Source of the DNA: Cardiocondyla obscurior | Taxonomy: Eukaryota; Arthropoda; Insecta; Hymenoptera; Formicidae | DNA: 64,000 nt | Assembly (NCBI RefSeq): GCF_019399895.1 | Contig: NC_091864.1 | Span: 12,812,001-12,876,000 of the forward strand | Direction: 5' to 3' | Part shown: positions 1 to 13,691 of the stretch, one piece after another | Layout: every line of letters starts with the position of its first letter | Position numbering within the stretch: position 1 is the first letter of the stretch | The notes under the pieces: model-generated | What the model was told of the DNA's origin: nothing | What the model saw: the letters and a program-made list of their open reading frames with translations, nothing else | Databases searched by the model: none | Position numbers and translations under genes: made by a program

Positions 1-145
1 GACGGCATAAAAAAAGAAAAAAAAGAGAGACTTTCAAAGAGAAAAGAAAAATATGCGCGAGTCCGTTTTTCATTCCCGTTGATTGATAATTTTAATTCTC
101 GGTCCCAGAGATCGATTCTAATCTATTCGTGACTTACCGTTGCAG

Positions 146-1402
146 AGTTCACTGGTAATAATGGATTAGAGGCGCCCAGCAAGCCGACCGAAGCGAGACC
201 GCCGTACATCATCGACGAGACAAACGTCAAACCTAAACAGGTGAGCGCGACGCATTCCCGGGGCTCCGCAGAATTTTTTTTTTTTTTTTTTGCGAAACTC
301 GAAAGCTTTCAGCTTTATCGTCGCGCCTCCGGAACCAGAGCGCTCCCTGAAACATCCCGCCGCTCAAGAAATTCATGGAGTTCTATTCTCGTCTTCCATT
401 TGCGAATACATTCCGCGTGTGTCGCAGGGATTGCGAAAATTATTGCACGCGGTAATTGCCCGCTAATGCGAATCGCTGGATTCGCTTCTCGCGGGAAAGC
501 AACACGGCTCCGCGCGAAGCTGAAAGGAAAAGAGGAAAAGGAGGAGAAAAAAAAAAAAGCAAAGAAAAGAAGGAGAATTTCATTCTTTAAATTGCGCCGG
601 TATATCGAACTCCCCGCGACGCCTCGCGACATCGCGCCTCGATCTTTTTTTTTTTTCTATTTTTTGTACAGCCGTGCAAATCTAATTTGCTCGATTAGAG
701 TGCTGACGCGACGCGTCGCCACGGGGAACGGGTATGCCATATTCACGGCGACGCGCGTGCTTCTTTTCGCTCGCGCGGAGCCGGGGAATTAAACGGATTA
801 AAGTGATCGAACCGTATCCAATTTCCAGACGACTATTGATACCGTGAACCGAGCCGGCAACGAGGCCAACGTAATCGAGCCCTCAGGCACGGAAGACGAT
901 CACCCTGACAATACCGACGACAGCGGAGTACTCATGAATCCGAAACCGGGAGACCGAGCCAGCTCGTTCTTTGCGCAGCCAGGCGTATTAGCCGGTGAGT
1001 GTAAAAGTGACAAAGCTTTCTGTCGTACTCGGCCAAGTGTATCAACGGGGATCGGGATCGCTGGATCGTATCCCGATCGCGTTCGCCGGCCCCGTGCACC
1101 CCGCCCTTCGCAAAGGCGGACGATAATTATTGACGCGCGCATTGATCGAGTACTCTTGACTTGACGGAGTGGGGGACTTTGTTCGAAAATAAATTGAAGA
1201 TGTCTCGATTGTGCTTCCAGCTGTGATCGGCGGCGCGGTAGTGGGTCTTCTGTGCGCGATACTGGTGGTAATGTTCATCGTGTACCGGATGCGCAAGAAG
1301 GATGAGGGCTCGTACGCCCTGGACGAGCCGAGGAGATCGCCCGCGGCGCAAGCCTTCCCCAAGCCAGGCGCGCCTCACCACAATCGGGAGTTCTACGCTT
1401 GA
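146..1402 (+). CDS. Sdc: Syndecan, C-terminal three exons (5' part outside window)
   Basis: Exons 146-240, 829-994 and 1221-1402 join in frame (phases 2, 0, 1) and end in TGA. Syndecans are single-pass heparan-sulfate proteoglycans that act as co-receptors at the cell surface, for example in Slit/Robo guidance and matrix adhesion. The first two exons give an acidic, Ser/Pro-rich juxtamembrane ectodomain. The last exon encodes the transmembrane helix (AVIGGAVVGLLCAILVV), then the conserved C1 segment RMRKKDEGSYALDEP, a short variable region and the C-terminal EFYA, the family PDZ-binding signature that recruits syntenin/CASK-type proteins. Signal peptide and Ser-Gly attachment sites would lie upstream of the window. 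The identity is secure because membrane segment, C1 and EFYA occur in the correct order; only the 5' extent is unknown. Confidence 0.95.
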
Positions 1403-2300
1403 GGCGACGGCGGCGCGACTTCGCCGATTCCTCTCGCGATCTCACGATGCCGAGCCGAGTAAATACCCACCGACGATCAACGCCCACTAACGGAATCCCC
1501 GCTGGTCGATGGTGAACCGATTACTACGGCTAAATCGCATGGCACGCGCTCATAGACTCTCCCAAAACGCAAAGTTTTAAACCCGAGGAACGTCGCTCAG
1601 AACGTCGGCCGATTCTCGATTACACGGATTCCCTCCTCCCCCCCTCTCTCCCCCGCTCCCGCCGACGCCACCCTTTATTCCTAGCTTTGAACCCGTCGTT
1701 ACAACATATCTTCACTTAAACTGTCTCCGGATCTTTTTCCGCTTCTCCTTTTCCTCGCAAGAAAAAGAAAATTGTTTTCCTTTTTTTTTTTTTTTTTTTA
1801 CGATCTCTCCTCTCCGAACTTCCCCGTCTGATTTAAAAGCTCTACACGAGTCCGAGCCGCGACAATGACGTTCATGCGTACGACTTCGCCGCCCGAATTC
1901 TTCTTGACTCTAGAAAACTATTTTCTTACACGCTGTATCTCGACGTGTTCAATGAAGGATGTACGCGAGTAAGAGACCCCCCCCCCTTCCCCTCCCCCGA
2001 GACAAGACGAATTTGCGGTTTTCGACCGATAAACCGAACGCCGGAACTTATTTCATCTTAACGCTTTGCAGTAACCTTGTACAGAATTTAATTTTTGTTG
2101 TCCCTTGGACTTTAATCGCGTTCGCTAATCCCCGTAAAGATCCTCATCGGGCTTTAATCATCCCGGCTGGTGTCTGAAGCGACGGACAATGAACGACGAG
2201 ACTATGGCATCTCGCATACATCCCGTCGAGACCCCATCGGCGAGGTTGCACCAATTCCAAGATGCATTTACAAGCGTATTTAGAGAGCGTATATATATTT

Positions 2301-2333
<33 letters not shown>

Positions 2334-5300
2334 AATATATTTACGTGTATGTATACGTATATACATGTACAGAACTGAGAGCGTGAAAATTCGTGGGCGA
2401 TAAACGCCACTGCTATGTCGTTAATCATTCTGTCTCCCGGTGGAAGGAGGGAAGGGAAGAAGGATCGTTGCGGCGTCGTGATTTCTCTCCGACTGTAAGA
2501 GCAGCGAAGAGTTAAGCTGCAACCTCGTTCGCGCGCGTCGTCACTGTAACTTGATTTAAAAAAAAAAAAAAGAAAGAAAGAAAGAAAGTGTACAATATCT
2601 ACTTCTTTGACACGAGCGTTACTGAGTTCGACAAAGATTTAGGTCTTTCATTGCGCGTTCGCGTTCCGATACAGGCGAAAACGGCGGGACTCGCCGACCA
2701 TATTGATCGATCACAGAGAGGATAAAAAGGGCGCCTATATTAAGAATATGTGTTAAGCATTAATCGTAGCGCGACCGCATCGACCCACATTACATGTTCC
2801 GAGGAAAACAAAAAGAAAAAGAAAAAAAAAAAAAAAATAACATCTTGCGCCAACGCAGCTCTGGAAATTACGCGAGTTACGCGAAAGTTATACTTTGGAA
2901 ATTTGTTTGATCGGTCGGTCGCCGGTAAATTGTACATATCGTTATAAAAAAAGTAGTGATTATTTCTAAAACATATATAAGATTTTATACGTATTTTCTC
3001 TGCGCAGCTTCTCTCTTCGTTTCCGTTGTGTCTGTAGAACCATGAAGGATAAATAATTTTCAACGTTCCCAAGTTGTTCAGCTGTCTCTCGAGTCTTTTC
3101 AATCGACTTATTTTTAACCCTAGATTTCTGCGAGAGCTCGTTACCCACGAGGGTAACTAAATTCTTAAAACACGGAATAAGTGCTAATGGTTATTAGAAG
3201 CTAATTCAAACTTACTCGCAATTTTTAGATTATTTTGTTACGTAGACAACCGCTTCGCGAATCGCGTTTAATGTATCAAGAATTTTATGTACGAGTGCCC
3301 GAAGCTCTCAATTTTAAACATCACGCTTCGCATTGTTCGCCAGGCGGTTTACTGAGCTCCGCTAGAATCCTGCTGCGCGAATCGCGAATTTCCAGTCGAT
3401 GGATTTAGCAAATAAAATGAATTCTCAGTTAGCGTGCCATACCTTTTTGTAACGCAAACCGGCAGCCATGCGTACGCGTATATCGCCAATACCACGACCG
3501 TCGGTTTCCATTTTCCGGCACCGTATTCTTTCAGATAGCAAAATGCAGCTCTTAAAACGTAAAAGAATTCCTTTGTAGAGACTGAATATTTTCATTTTTC
3601 CGATGCTCAAAAGCATCGGATGAGCAGAAATAGCTCGTAGGGTCCACTGAATCATGTTTGCATGGCATTGGAACGTCACACCCTCCTTCCACCCAAGATA
3701 AAACCTAATATAAAACATCCCACTTTTTACCTGAATCGACTCTGATAAAAATTCTTTATGCATCCGCCTGAGGTTTATCTCGTCTTAGAGATCCTAACGG
3801 GATGTCACGTTGCCATAAAGTAAAAAGAAAAAAAAAAAAATGGATGCTGCGTTTGACAGACATAATTATTCGCGATACGACAAAAGGAGAAATATATACC
3901 GTGGTTCCTTCTTGCCGCACGAGCGGTATGATAGCGCGCACGCCTTAGTACGACAGAAATGATGCCATAATGCTGTATTAGAAAGCGAAAGGGAACACGC
4001 GAAAAAGCGATATAAATGCGTATATTTGTTCGTATCGAAGGTTTCTTTTTTTTTTTTTTCTTCTTCTTTTTTTTCCCCTCACGACAACATTCGTCACGCG
4101 ATCGATCCGCGTCGTGGAATCCACCTATTTATTAACTCTTTCTTTCCTCTGCGGTTTTGTACGGTGTCTCCTTAGCTGCGTTATTGCTCCCGTTTATTTC
4201 CACGATTCTTTTTTTTTTTTTTACCGATCCTGCACAGAGTCTTAAATCTATTTTATCTTTCTTCTTATCTAACGGTACATGAGCGTCGTCTTTTTACAGA
4301 ATTTGATCCGTCGCGGAAAGTCGGACGTGTTTGGGGTAATTAAAAGTAAATCATGCCGATACTGCCATATGTATTACGTAAGAAACAGTCATTTGGTACG
4401 AAACTCTCACGAATCCGCCTTACAATCACGTTGTTTGCCATCTCGCGACACTCTCGAACTCTGTCGTCCCCGCAAGCTTAGCCCGTTAAGTTTCTTACTT
4501 GTCGGACCGATTATTACGTCCAGATGTGCCGATCACGATTACCGCTATGAAAAAAAAGAGGAAAAAAAATGTATAGAGTCCACTGACGCCTTATTTATTT
4601 TATGATTGAGTATTCTCAATATTCTAGCTCCCTCTCGTCCACGACAAATTGATTAATTCAATTTCTCAATTAGAACATGCGCCACGGCGACAAAAAGACG
4701 ATTTCTCTGCGGCATATCATGACAAAATTTTAATTAACTTTTACATTAACCGATTAAAAATCACTTGCGCGCGAACAAAGTTTCGAGATTTATTAGCGCT
4801 TTAATTTTACTAAATCCAACGAGTTCTTTTTACGTAGAATCTCTCTTTTCTTTTTTTTTTTTTTTTCTTTTTAGCGTATCTAAGTTTGGAGTGGTACACA
4901 TAGATCTAGTTGCCACCGAGCACTTAATTTGGTTTCGATTCAGAGTAAAAGAGATTCAATTCGGTGGAAACTCGCTTATTTTACCTCAATATGGCTCTTA
5001 CTTCGATTCACTCCTGAGTCAAGTCCGATGGGTGGCCCGTCGCTATATTTGTTTCGTTCCGAAACTAAAATCAGATTGACGCGCTCGGTGGGAACTAGAC
5101 CGTAGAAAATCAACCAATAAGGATAATAAAGATAAGAAAATTAGTGACGATAGTTAGATATAATGCCGATCATGATCAAAGAATTTAACTCCTGTATCTC
5201 CCCTTCATAACTTATTCAATCAATATTCCATCGTTGTGTTATTTTTCGTTTTAGTTTACATCTTTTATAATGTGGATCGATTAGACTCCTCCGATACTTC

Positions 5301-7847
5301 ACACGAGCCTTCAATCAATATCTATGTCTAACTTTCATAAAATATAATGTTACGAGACGCTTTATGTATGTATAACGCTCCTGTTTTTTTTTTCCTCCCC
5401 TCTCCATTATATCATTTTAATCTCTTTCGTATAAACCTCTGTCCAGTGTGAAGTAAACGAGGAAGGACCTAGAAATGGGGGGCTCGTAATCTTTATTAAA
5501 TAATCGTACACGATATAGATGAAATTGTTCGTTAGATAGTAATTAATTGACCTCGTGGTGTCGCCTGCCTTAGCTTTTACTGCTAGTTTACGCTTCACCA
5601 CGCGGCCAATTAACTGAGTCTGAGAGAAATTAAGTGCGAAGAGAGACGAAGAAAAAAAAAAAAGGGAAAAAAAAAATAATAATTGTAATGAAATCATATT
5701 TTATAAGAAGACGTAATTCCGTAAGAACACTTATAGCAATGAAAAGTCTGTCTAATACTAGGCAAAGCCCATAGGCCAGGTGGACGAATGGAAATAATTT
5801 TAAAAGTGGATTAATATTTAATAATAACGATAATATTAACAATGTTATTTTTTAAGTGTAAGTACTGTCATCCCATCCGTTCCTCTTTCCCTCGTCCTCC
5901 TCCTGCTTCCTGCTCCTCCTTCTCTTCGTCCTCTCCCTTATTGTTCCCTCAACTGATCTAGATTACATATATGTGTATATATCTCCGTCTATGCACGAAC
6001 CCACAAAATACGTATATACATGTATATGTACTTATATATAAATATATAGATATATTATACTCGCTCGCGCAACTGCGATAAAACGCATTTGTTTCGGTTC
6101 TTTTTCTCACTGAAGTGTTTTATATCATTCTCCCCACATTTTCCTCCTGAAATTTCTAAAAAATCAATTCCCCTATCGCGTACATGTATAATCGCAACGA
6201 TAACGGGTTCGGCTAAACACAAGCAGCTTCTTACCGGATGCAAAAGATGGAATATATCCATGTTATCGCTGTTGCGGACATCAAAGTAATTACGTTATTC
6301 TTAATTAACGGGAATTAATAATTGCACTACATTAGTATAATAACAAACAATAATGTATGTCGTCGCTCCTATTCTGTAAATAAATACTATACCGTCTAAG
6401 GAAACGCGTTTGAAACTTCTTTGAGATATTATAACGAACATTTCTTTTATTTTATGCAATTGTGGAGTTGATGGATTCATAAAATTGTACGTCGGAGTAA
6501 CGAAGGAAGATTAATTGCATTTTATTTATATAGCAAAATGTAGTGTGCATTCGTATTTTTGAGTTACAAGCCGCGATGTAACATCCTCAAAGGTTAATCT
6601 GTAAATACTAGAACATCTAACTATAAAAATTGCATTTTTCTTTTATTAATATTATCATTTGCAAAACAATACTTTGCATGTGCCTTCCATATTTCACATA
6701 TACAATATTTATACTTTATAAAATATTATTATCAAAAATATTCATCTTTTTTTTTTTTTTTTTTAATTTTATGAACGTAGAAAATACTTTATACGTAATG
6801 CATAAAATAATTAATGTTAATACAGATACCGATAAAATTTCTATCAATTTCATAAACATTTCTATTAAATTGTGCTATATAAAAATCTCTTTTTTAAAAA
6901 GACAAACGCTTTAACATGGAATGTTAACGATCCAAAACAATTTTTTTAGCTGTACATCAACATTTAAGAATTAAAAAAAATTATAAATGAAAATAAGTTG
7001 TTTGAGCTTTATATTTGGAGTTACAATAATTTAAAGAAAATGTTTAAAATGTGCGTATATATATATGTAACTCGAAAAATAAAGCCTGAATAATTTATAA
7101 TTATATACTCTTAACTACTTGCTTCATTCTAAATTCATTCCTGAAATTATTGGTACATCAAACCTGTATATCTTCAATATAATATCAATATTGTACGAGG
7201 TTAATTATATTATTATATTTTAAAAAAGTGAACCAAGTTATATTTAAAGCTTCTGTTTTCTCACTATAGTTGTTAGTAATTGATATGTAAACTTTTTGCA
7301 GTACGCATAATTTTTTTAATGCTGTCTCTTACATTCAATAACATGAATTGTAAAATATATAGAAAAAAATTATTTCATTATTAATCTGCATTAAGATATA
7401 ATTTTATTTAAATATTCTACATGTCTAATAAGAACAGGAAATCTTGTAACGATTGATTAATTCACACCTATCAGTCTATAAACTAAAAAAGATTTTCTAT
7501 ATATTTTATTAATGCATATTATTGAATGTATAGTAGCACGCAAAAAAGAATTAATCTACTTCAATATATATATTATAGGAGTTAGTCTTAAAAATTTCTT
7601 AAAGTTATATTTTCATATTACAAATTCAGTATAACTACTATGAGAAAAAAGTGCCTTAAAAAACTTTACTACAGCATTTATAGTGACACTGTCGCATATT
7701 TTGTTTGAAAATCACACGGATTAATTTTTTCATAATTTTTTGTAACAACGAATGGCATTGCCATGCAAATTTATTGAATTTTAAAAATAGTCTTACCTAT
7801 TATAATAAAAGTTGTTAGCTGACTATTTTCTGATAAACATAATATAA
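1403..7847. other. Gene-free 6.4 kb: probable long syndecan 3'UTR and intergenic DNA
   Basis: No ORF here shows family motifs or splice-linked coding structure. The first 5 kb are comparatively CpG-rich with many poly-T tracts; the rest becomes AT-rich. Possible plus-strand poly(A) signals AATAAA occur near 3411, 6379 and 7078, so the syndecan transcript may run several kilobases. A TTTATT near 7770 is a plausible poly(A) signal for the opposing acyl-CoA oxidase gene. The minus-strand ORF at 3425-3763 (112 codons) has no recognisable domain and is most likely chance. Confidence 0.5.
2290..2341. repeat. (TA)n microsatellite
   Basis: Run of alternating T and A with occasional AAA/TTT interruptions, inside the probable syndecan 3'UTR. 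A GAAA tetranucleotide run follows at 2571-2588. Confidence 0.85.
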
Positions 7848-10800
7848 CTATAAATTACTTTTAAGGAAAGGCTTGAGGTATTTATGGAAGGATTGGTTAA
7901 CGCTTTCCTGATTTAAAGGACTTTTCATTGCCTCGTCAAAGAGACGTTGATACACGTTGCCGTCATACGCGCCAAGCGCGGATGCGAGAATTTCGTCGCG
8001 AATATCGAATCCATCGACGATACCGACAGCATTTGGACGGATTGCAGCAAGCATCTCTTCGAAACGTGTTTGGAGCGCCGGGACATCTTCATTATTCAAA
8101 CAAGAAAACTGTAATTACAAAGTACATATTATTGAAATGGCTTAGTATTTATCGAAATTACAATAAATTTAAGTTCACGAAAAATTCACTGACCCGAAGG
8201 AAGTCTCCAAGCCGTTGTAGTACCCAATATATCGCGTACAATTCACAAAGCTGCATTAAAACTTCGTGAAGCTGTTTAGACACGGATGTCAATCCTCTAA
8301 CATTTTCAACGAATCTCATCACTAAGAAAGCTCGACAATGAGATTCTGCACAATGTGCTAATTCAATGCTAGTTTGATTCCACGCGTCTTCTGGTGCCAC
8401 ACCACTACGTATTCTACGATCCATATTTTCCGTTGCCAGACGAATTTTGCTATAAAAACGTTATATAAATTGCAACATTGTATGATGCTTCATTTTTCGG
8501 TCATTAATATATTCTTATACATGACAGTAATTGTTCCTTTACGGATGTTTTTCATGTAGATATTTACCCTGCAGCAACGGCTTGATGCGCTTGCACAATA
8601 CACGTTAAAGTATTTTTCCAAGGACGCTGTTTTACTCCACGTGAAAGAACAGCTAAATATCCAACAGTTGGCGGTAATGGTTCACCGCCAACAGCTTGCC
8701 TCCAAGCTTTCACCAAATATCTAGCCGTTTGTAAAAGTAAAACTGTGTTTTCGCCTTCATAAGTGCAAGTAGCAGTCACTAAACCATAAGTTGCCGGCAA
8801 ATTGCTCGCATCCATATAACCATGGCCACCGCATGCCAATCGTAATTGTTCAATGCCAGTAGCTCCGTCTGATGATGCAACTGCCTTTAGACAGCAAGCC
8901 AGTGCATGTAGCTGCAAATATATCAATTAAATTTAAAATCATTCTTTTTAGTACAAAAAATCTAAAACAGTAAATATTTTTATACAATTTTTGTTTTTTT
9001 AAATGACATATTTTAACATACCTCTGGTAGTCTTTCTAGCTCTCCTTGATCTAATTCAGCGGTCACATTATTGTACATCTCCCAAATCCATTCGGCACAC
9101 ATTCGAAATGCAAAACATGCAGCAAGATTGGGAAACAATTTATATTGTTGAGTAACATAATTCATAATCTGCGATTCTGGTTCACTAAAATAAACAGAAA
9201 ACAACATTTAAAAATTATATTAAGATAATTTAAAACATGTAAGACTTTTAATAAAAACAAATGTATTCCAACAACTTTACTACAGATAGCGATATGTTAA
9301 ATGTTAATTAACTCGCTGTGAAAAGGAACTTGTTCAAGATAGAACGATAGAAAAGAAATAAATTAACATGAATATTAGACACATTTAAAGCAATTTACAA
9401 ATTAACTCAATGTTAAATTTTTATCAAAATTTAAATATTTTAAATATTGATACTTTACGTGTACTTCTCGTTGAATATATAATCGAATATAAATTAAGGA
9501 AAGTAATAAAATCTTTAGATAAATTTTTTTAATTAATTATAAATATTAATTTATTTTTGTTTACGTACTCGGGCTTTATCTGACTCTGTCGTCTTACTGC
9601 GCTGTATCTAATAGCTATTGTCACCGCCTTCGACAAATAATTAGAAATATCGCGTACTAATACGACTCGAACGAACATCATTGTACCGTAGGTGAGTTTA
9701 TCACTAGGCGCTTTTACATAAGTTCCATCCTCTAGTACCTGAAAATTCGAATAAATAATTCCTTTAACTTCTCCATTAGGTTTATTGTTACATAGTCAAT
9801 CGTAAATGCCTCGTTCTCTCTCTGTTCCCATTACCTGAGAATTTTTCATCAGCATGTGCTCGCGCGGTATTCTAACGTTCTCAAAACCAAGGAAACCGTT
9901 ATTAGTTGCATTCATTCCTAACTTAGTGCCAATTTCACCGATTTTTATACCTGAGAATAAAATTAAATCATTTAATGGCGAGTTTATTCGTGAAATTATG
10001 ATTTTACGCACCTGGTAAAGGTTCATGCGTATCTTCGTCTCTGAGTTGCACAATAAAAGCATGGATGCCTCTGCACTCTCCTTTTGTATATAATTGTGCA
10101 ACGACAATTGCATAATTTGCCGTATGGCCCACTGAAAGTATATCATTTTCTATGAACCTTGGAAAAAAATCCAAATGTATAATTATTTTGTAATAAAAAA
10201 CAAAAAAAAATAAAACTTACAACCACCAGGCCACCACTTGTACGCTGTTAAGGTAGGACTATTTAATACAAATTCTTTAGTGTCAGGATCGTAAGTCGCT
10301 GTAGTCTCTAAACCTCTAATGAACGTACCATGGCCAAGCTCTGTCTAAAAGCATTTTTTTTTATTCTAAATATTCTCATTAATAAACATTTTTTCTTCTT
10401 TTATAAAACAAAATGCACAATTTAAATTTCTTTTAGTTCTGTGAGAAGTCTTAAAACGCAACGCTAGTATCGCTGACAGCAAATCATAATACGCTGAAAG
10501 GCAGATATGACAACGGCAGCTAGCGAACGTGACTTTAGCGTCGTGTGCGTCGAGTTTCACATGTACCGCATGTATATACCGCGCCGGCCGGATTGCCGAT
10601 GACTGATTTCTCTCCGTTCTCTCATCCTCTGCCGCTTAGAATTACGTACGCTAGCCGCTGTTGCCACAGAAAACGAAATATCTGTCCTTCGGTGTACAAC
10701 TGTTGTACTTTGGCTGATAAATAGAGATAGTGATGGAAGTCAACTGACGCGTAGTTAAAAATATTATATGACATTATATAATATTAAAAAAGTAACATGT

Positions 10801-13116
10801 TCGCGGCTAATAAAAAACATACCTGGGCATAAGTACCAATGATATTACAGCTCCAAGCCCTGGATATCCAGTATCCCTGCTGCTCGACAGTGCCCTGTCC
10901 CATTATAGCAGGTATGAACATCACATAATGCAAAGTCAATGGATTGCCGTCCTTCAATATCGCTGAGCCTAGCATGCCTCCTAAAATTTGTCTGCAAAAC
11001 AGTAAGAATACTTCATCAAATAACGCTTCGTCAGACTTTATAAAAGAATTTCCTTCACGTGGAATATTAAACTTTGCATCAAACATTTTATTTGTGTATC
11101 TTACGAGAAAACATCCATGCCGCCTTTTCCTGAATCGTGTAGCTGTTGCACTTTCTGTAAAACTCTGCATCCTTTCATTATCGCTTCCTCGTAAATTTCT
11201 TTGTGACTTTTGTATTTTGCAGGGATCTTGTCGTGTAGAAGTGGATCGCTTAGAAAGAAGTTTTCTGCAAATAACAGTATTCAAATTACTACTTAAAAAG
11301 TAATTCAGCAAATTCTTATACTAGAACATTAAGCTAATTTAATTAGTATGCTTTAAGATATCATGCCGGAAATTAAATACGATTGAATAAATTTGAATGA
11401 TAAAATGTATATATATATAGCCGCATTTCAGGGTGAAACGGTTTAGATAAATGATACAAAGCTCCGAAGTAGTTTTACGTCGATGTTTCATCAAAAGTTG
11501 CACAACCAGTTTCTAATTCGACGAACTCTCGTCATGATTATTATCGAGTCTACTTCACGTGAATTTTGAACTGTGTCATAACATCCTTGATATAAATAAT
11601 TCTACAAATACGATCGTAAATTAGTTAATCAACAACTGGACAAAACAAAATCTTGTTTCCCTATCTCACGTAATTATACATGTTATTAATAGATTTATGT
11701 TTAATGGAAGAAAAAGTACAACAAGAATGTGTAAGACGTTCTGCAAGTCATTTGCAAGTATCTCTTATAATTTCCGTTAGTGTTAGTAATGGCAAGATAT
11801 AAATATAATAAATTGTAAAGTCCAAGTATATGAAATATGAAATTCAAAACAATTACGCGTGTTAAGCGCGTGTAATATTTGTACAAGATGATGCTCTGCT
11901 TTTTTATGCCTCTTATCAGCTGAGATAAGAAAATCACGGTTTAACAAATTTGTGTAATCTTAATATCTTAATTTCTTTAGACATAATTTGAATTTTAAAT
12001 TAAATATTTTAGTATATAAATATCTTTTTAAAGAAATATATCAAGTCATATTGAAATTTATTGTCACATATAAATTCTAATTTTCTTCATATGTGTAACA
12101 ATATATGACAAAATACTATCAGAAGTGACAATCGCAAGAACCGATATACTTATCAATTAATTTAAAATTCGCATTATCCTTTTTGGAATTAAGAAAAAAC
12201 ACTTCAAAAAGGAATTGACAGTTACAATCACAATTTCTATCAATTATAATTATTGTAAAAACATTGTAAAAATGTTTATGCATGACCAATAACTTTAAAT
12301 ATGTTAATGTAAATTATTCAATTAAAAAAAAAATCGCTAGGATATTATTTGTAATGAAAATAACAAACCTTGACGCAAATAGTATTATTAAAAAAAAAAT
12401 AATAATAATAATTTTCTCGTATGATGAAATAATGAACGACTGCTCGGTAAAGTATAAACTTTTTTCGCGGCTTCCACACTTTTTCCCCAGTAATTCAGCC
12501 GTGCTTGTAGGAAACGCTAGAAAGTCGGGCGCATTTCTCGCCATAAAACGAAGTGGCTTTTAACGGAATTACTTCGCGCAACGGTATAATACAAAGTTCC
12601 CTTCCTGCTTCGCAACATGACCGTTACACACGTTACATTCAATTCGCGATTAAATTGCCATAAATGTGACTCGATCGTTCCTCGCGTGACAAATAAATAA
12701 ACATATCGGTGGCTCGTGCAACAAGTGACAAAATCGGCGCAGGAATAAACGCAATACAGATATACTAGATGTTATAAAATATGTAGACGTTTGGCGAGCG
12801 TAGACATCAAGATCCGGCGCGCTCTTTATCACGTAAGAATGAGTAAGAGCTGATAAAGCAAGCGATTAACAGGCCGGCGGTTGGGCGTTGACATTTCGCA
12901 AGCGGCTCCTTGAGGGCAAGGACGAAGAGCGGGGATTCTCTTGCCGATGATGTAGATGCGGTCGGGCTAATCAGAGCAGAACGACGACTACGAACCTAAT
13001 TCGCGCCGATGAGACGTCTTCTCCGCGCCGCTGTCCCAGAGGCTCGTCAACTCCGTGGGATCGAAGCTGCATCTCTCGCGCTCGCGCCGCAGATCCGCGT
13101 TCACAGTAGATACCAT
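7848..13116 (-). CDS. ACOX1: Peroxisomal acyl-coenzyme A oxidase
   Basis: Eleven exons in transcript order: 13116-12996, 11264-11105, 10991-10823, 10344-10221, 10131-10012, 9950-9835, 9738-9569, 9184-9022, 8911-8568, 8449-8194, 8108-7848. They total 2004 nt, 667 residues, close to the usual 660. The enzyme is an FAD flavoprotein that oxidises acyl-CoA to trans-2-enoyl-CoA, producing H2O2, the first step of peroxisomal beta-oxidation. Family landmarks: N-terminal NADLRRERERCSFDP, the flavin/substrate segment TELGHGTFIRGLETTATYDP, KWWPGGLGHTANYAIVVAQL, GEPE-like DEPESQIMNYVTQQYKLFP, and CGGHGYMDASNLP followed by YEGENTVLLLQTARYL near residue 430, which carries the catalytic glutamate in this family. 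The C-terminus is SNL, a weak PTS1-like tripeptide rather than SKL. The Met at 13116 is chosen because it aligns with the family N-terminus; an in-frame Met 57 nt upstream (13173) is possible. The 1.7-kb first intron and weak first donor (GTTCGT) are the least certain parts. Confidence 0.95.
10491..10698. mobile_element. Non-autonomous inverted-repeat element, copy 1 (intron of acyl-CoA oxidase)
   Basis: Imperfect terminal inverted repeats of roughly 45 bp: the left arm reads GCTGAAAGGCAGATATG then CGGCAGCTAGCGAACGTGAC, and the right arm reversed reads CACCGAAGGACAGATAT then AGCGGCTAGCGTACGT. A second copy lies at about 18850-19100 in the opposite orientation and shares internal sequence (GTGTGCGTCGAGTTTCACA here). 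No transposase is encoded, so this is a MITE-like element. I could not define a target-site duplication, so the ends are approximate and the superfamily is open. Confidence 0.7.
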
Positions 13117-13691
13117 CGTTTCCTGGTAGTTGACTTGAGGTAAAGCAAGCTCGTCACGCGGTCCAGGTCGCATCTATCGATCACCGGATCCGTGCGGCTA
13201 TAACACGCGAATCAACGCTGATCAACACCGGCACCCCGATTCGGACTCGGCCACAAAGATTCACGTCGCACCAGTCTACTTTAACTTGATAACGGACGCA
13301 ACGCGCCAACTGCGACTGATACATCGGCGCTTTTGATGCGATTGTCTGATCGAACGGGCTGCAGACGCGCAGACGCGAATTCAACGACCGACATCGCCAT
13401 CTAAAGATCGCCTACGTTTACTTCTTCGCAATGGTCGATCTTGTAGAAGTCTGTATTTCGTTTGCCGTATCTTACCTCGTTTTGCTTTATTTTAATTTTT
13501 TTTTTTAATATATTTGGAGATTGGTTTATCGTCGGCTATTGGGAGCAAGTAAAACGAGTTATCGTAACGACTGCTAAATATTCAGTATTGTTGCTCGAAG
13601 ACGAGTCAGACGGAAATTAATTTATACGAAGTCCGCTATGGGCTGCTACTTTTTTCACTTCTAATCAGACATCGTGGTATAATTGAAATAA
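13117..13691. promoter_or_regulatory. Shared divergent 5' region of acyl-CoA oxidase and release factor
   Basis: These 575 bp separate two gene starts pointing outward. The left part (to about 13440) is GC- and CpG-richer and would hold the oxidase leader; the right part is AT-rich with a poly-T tract near 13498. No TATA box stands out. Divergent promoter use is inferred from geometry. Confidence 0.45.

Noticed and set aside
241..792. 183-codon open frame in the first syndecan intron
   Set aside because: Begins with GTG right at the splice donor, is full of poly-Phe/poly-Lys from T and A runs, and lies between two syndecan exons.
3425..3763. 112-codon minus-strand ORF in the syndecan downstream region
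   Set aside because: No domain, no splice partner and no compositional change; most likely chance in a longer non-coding stretch.
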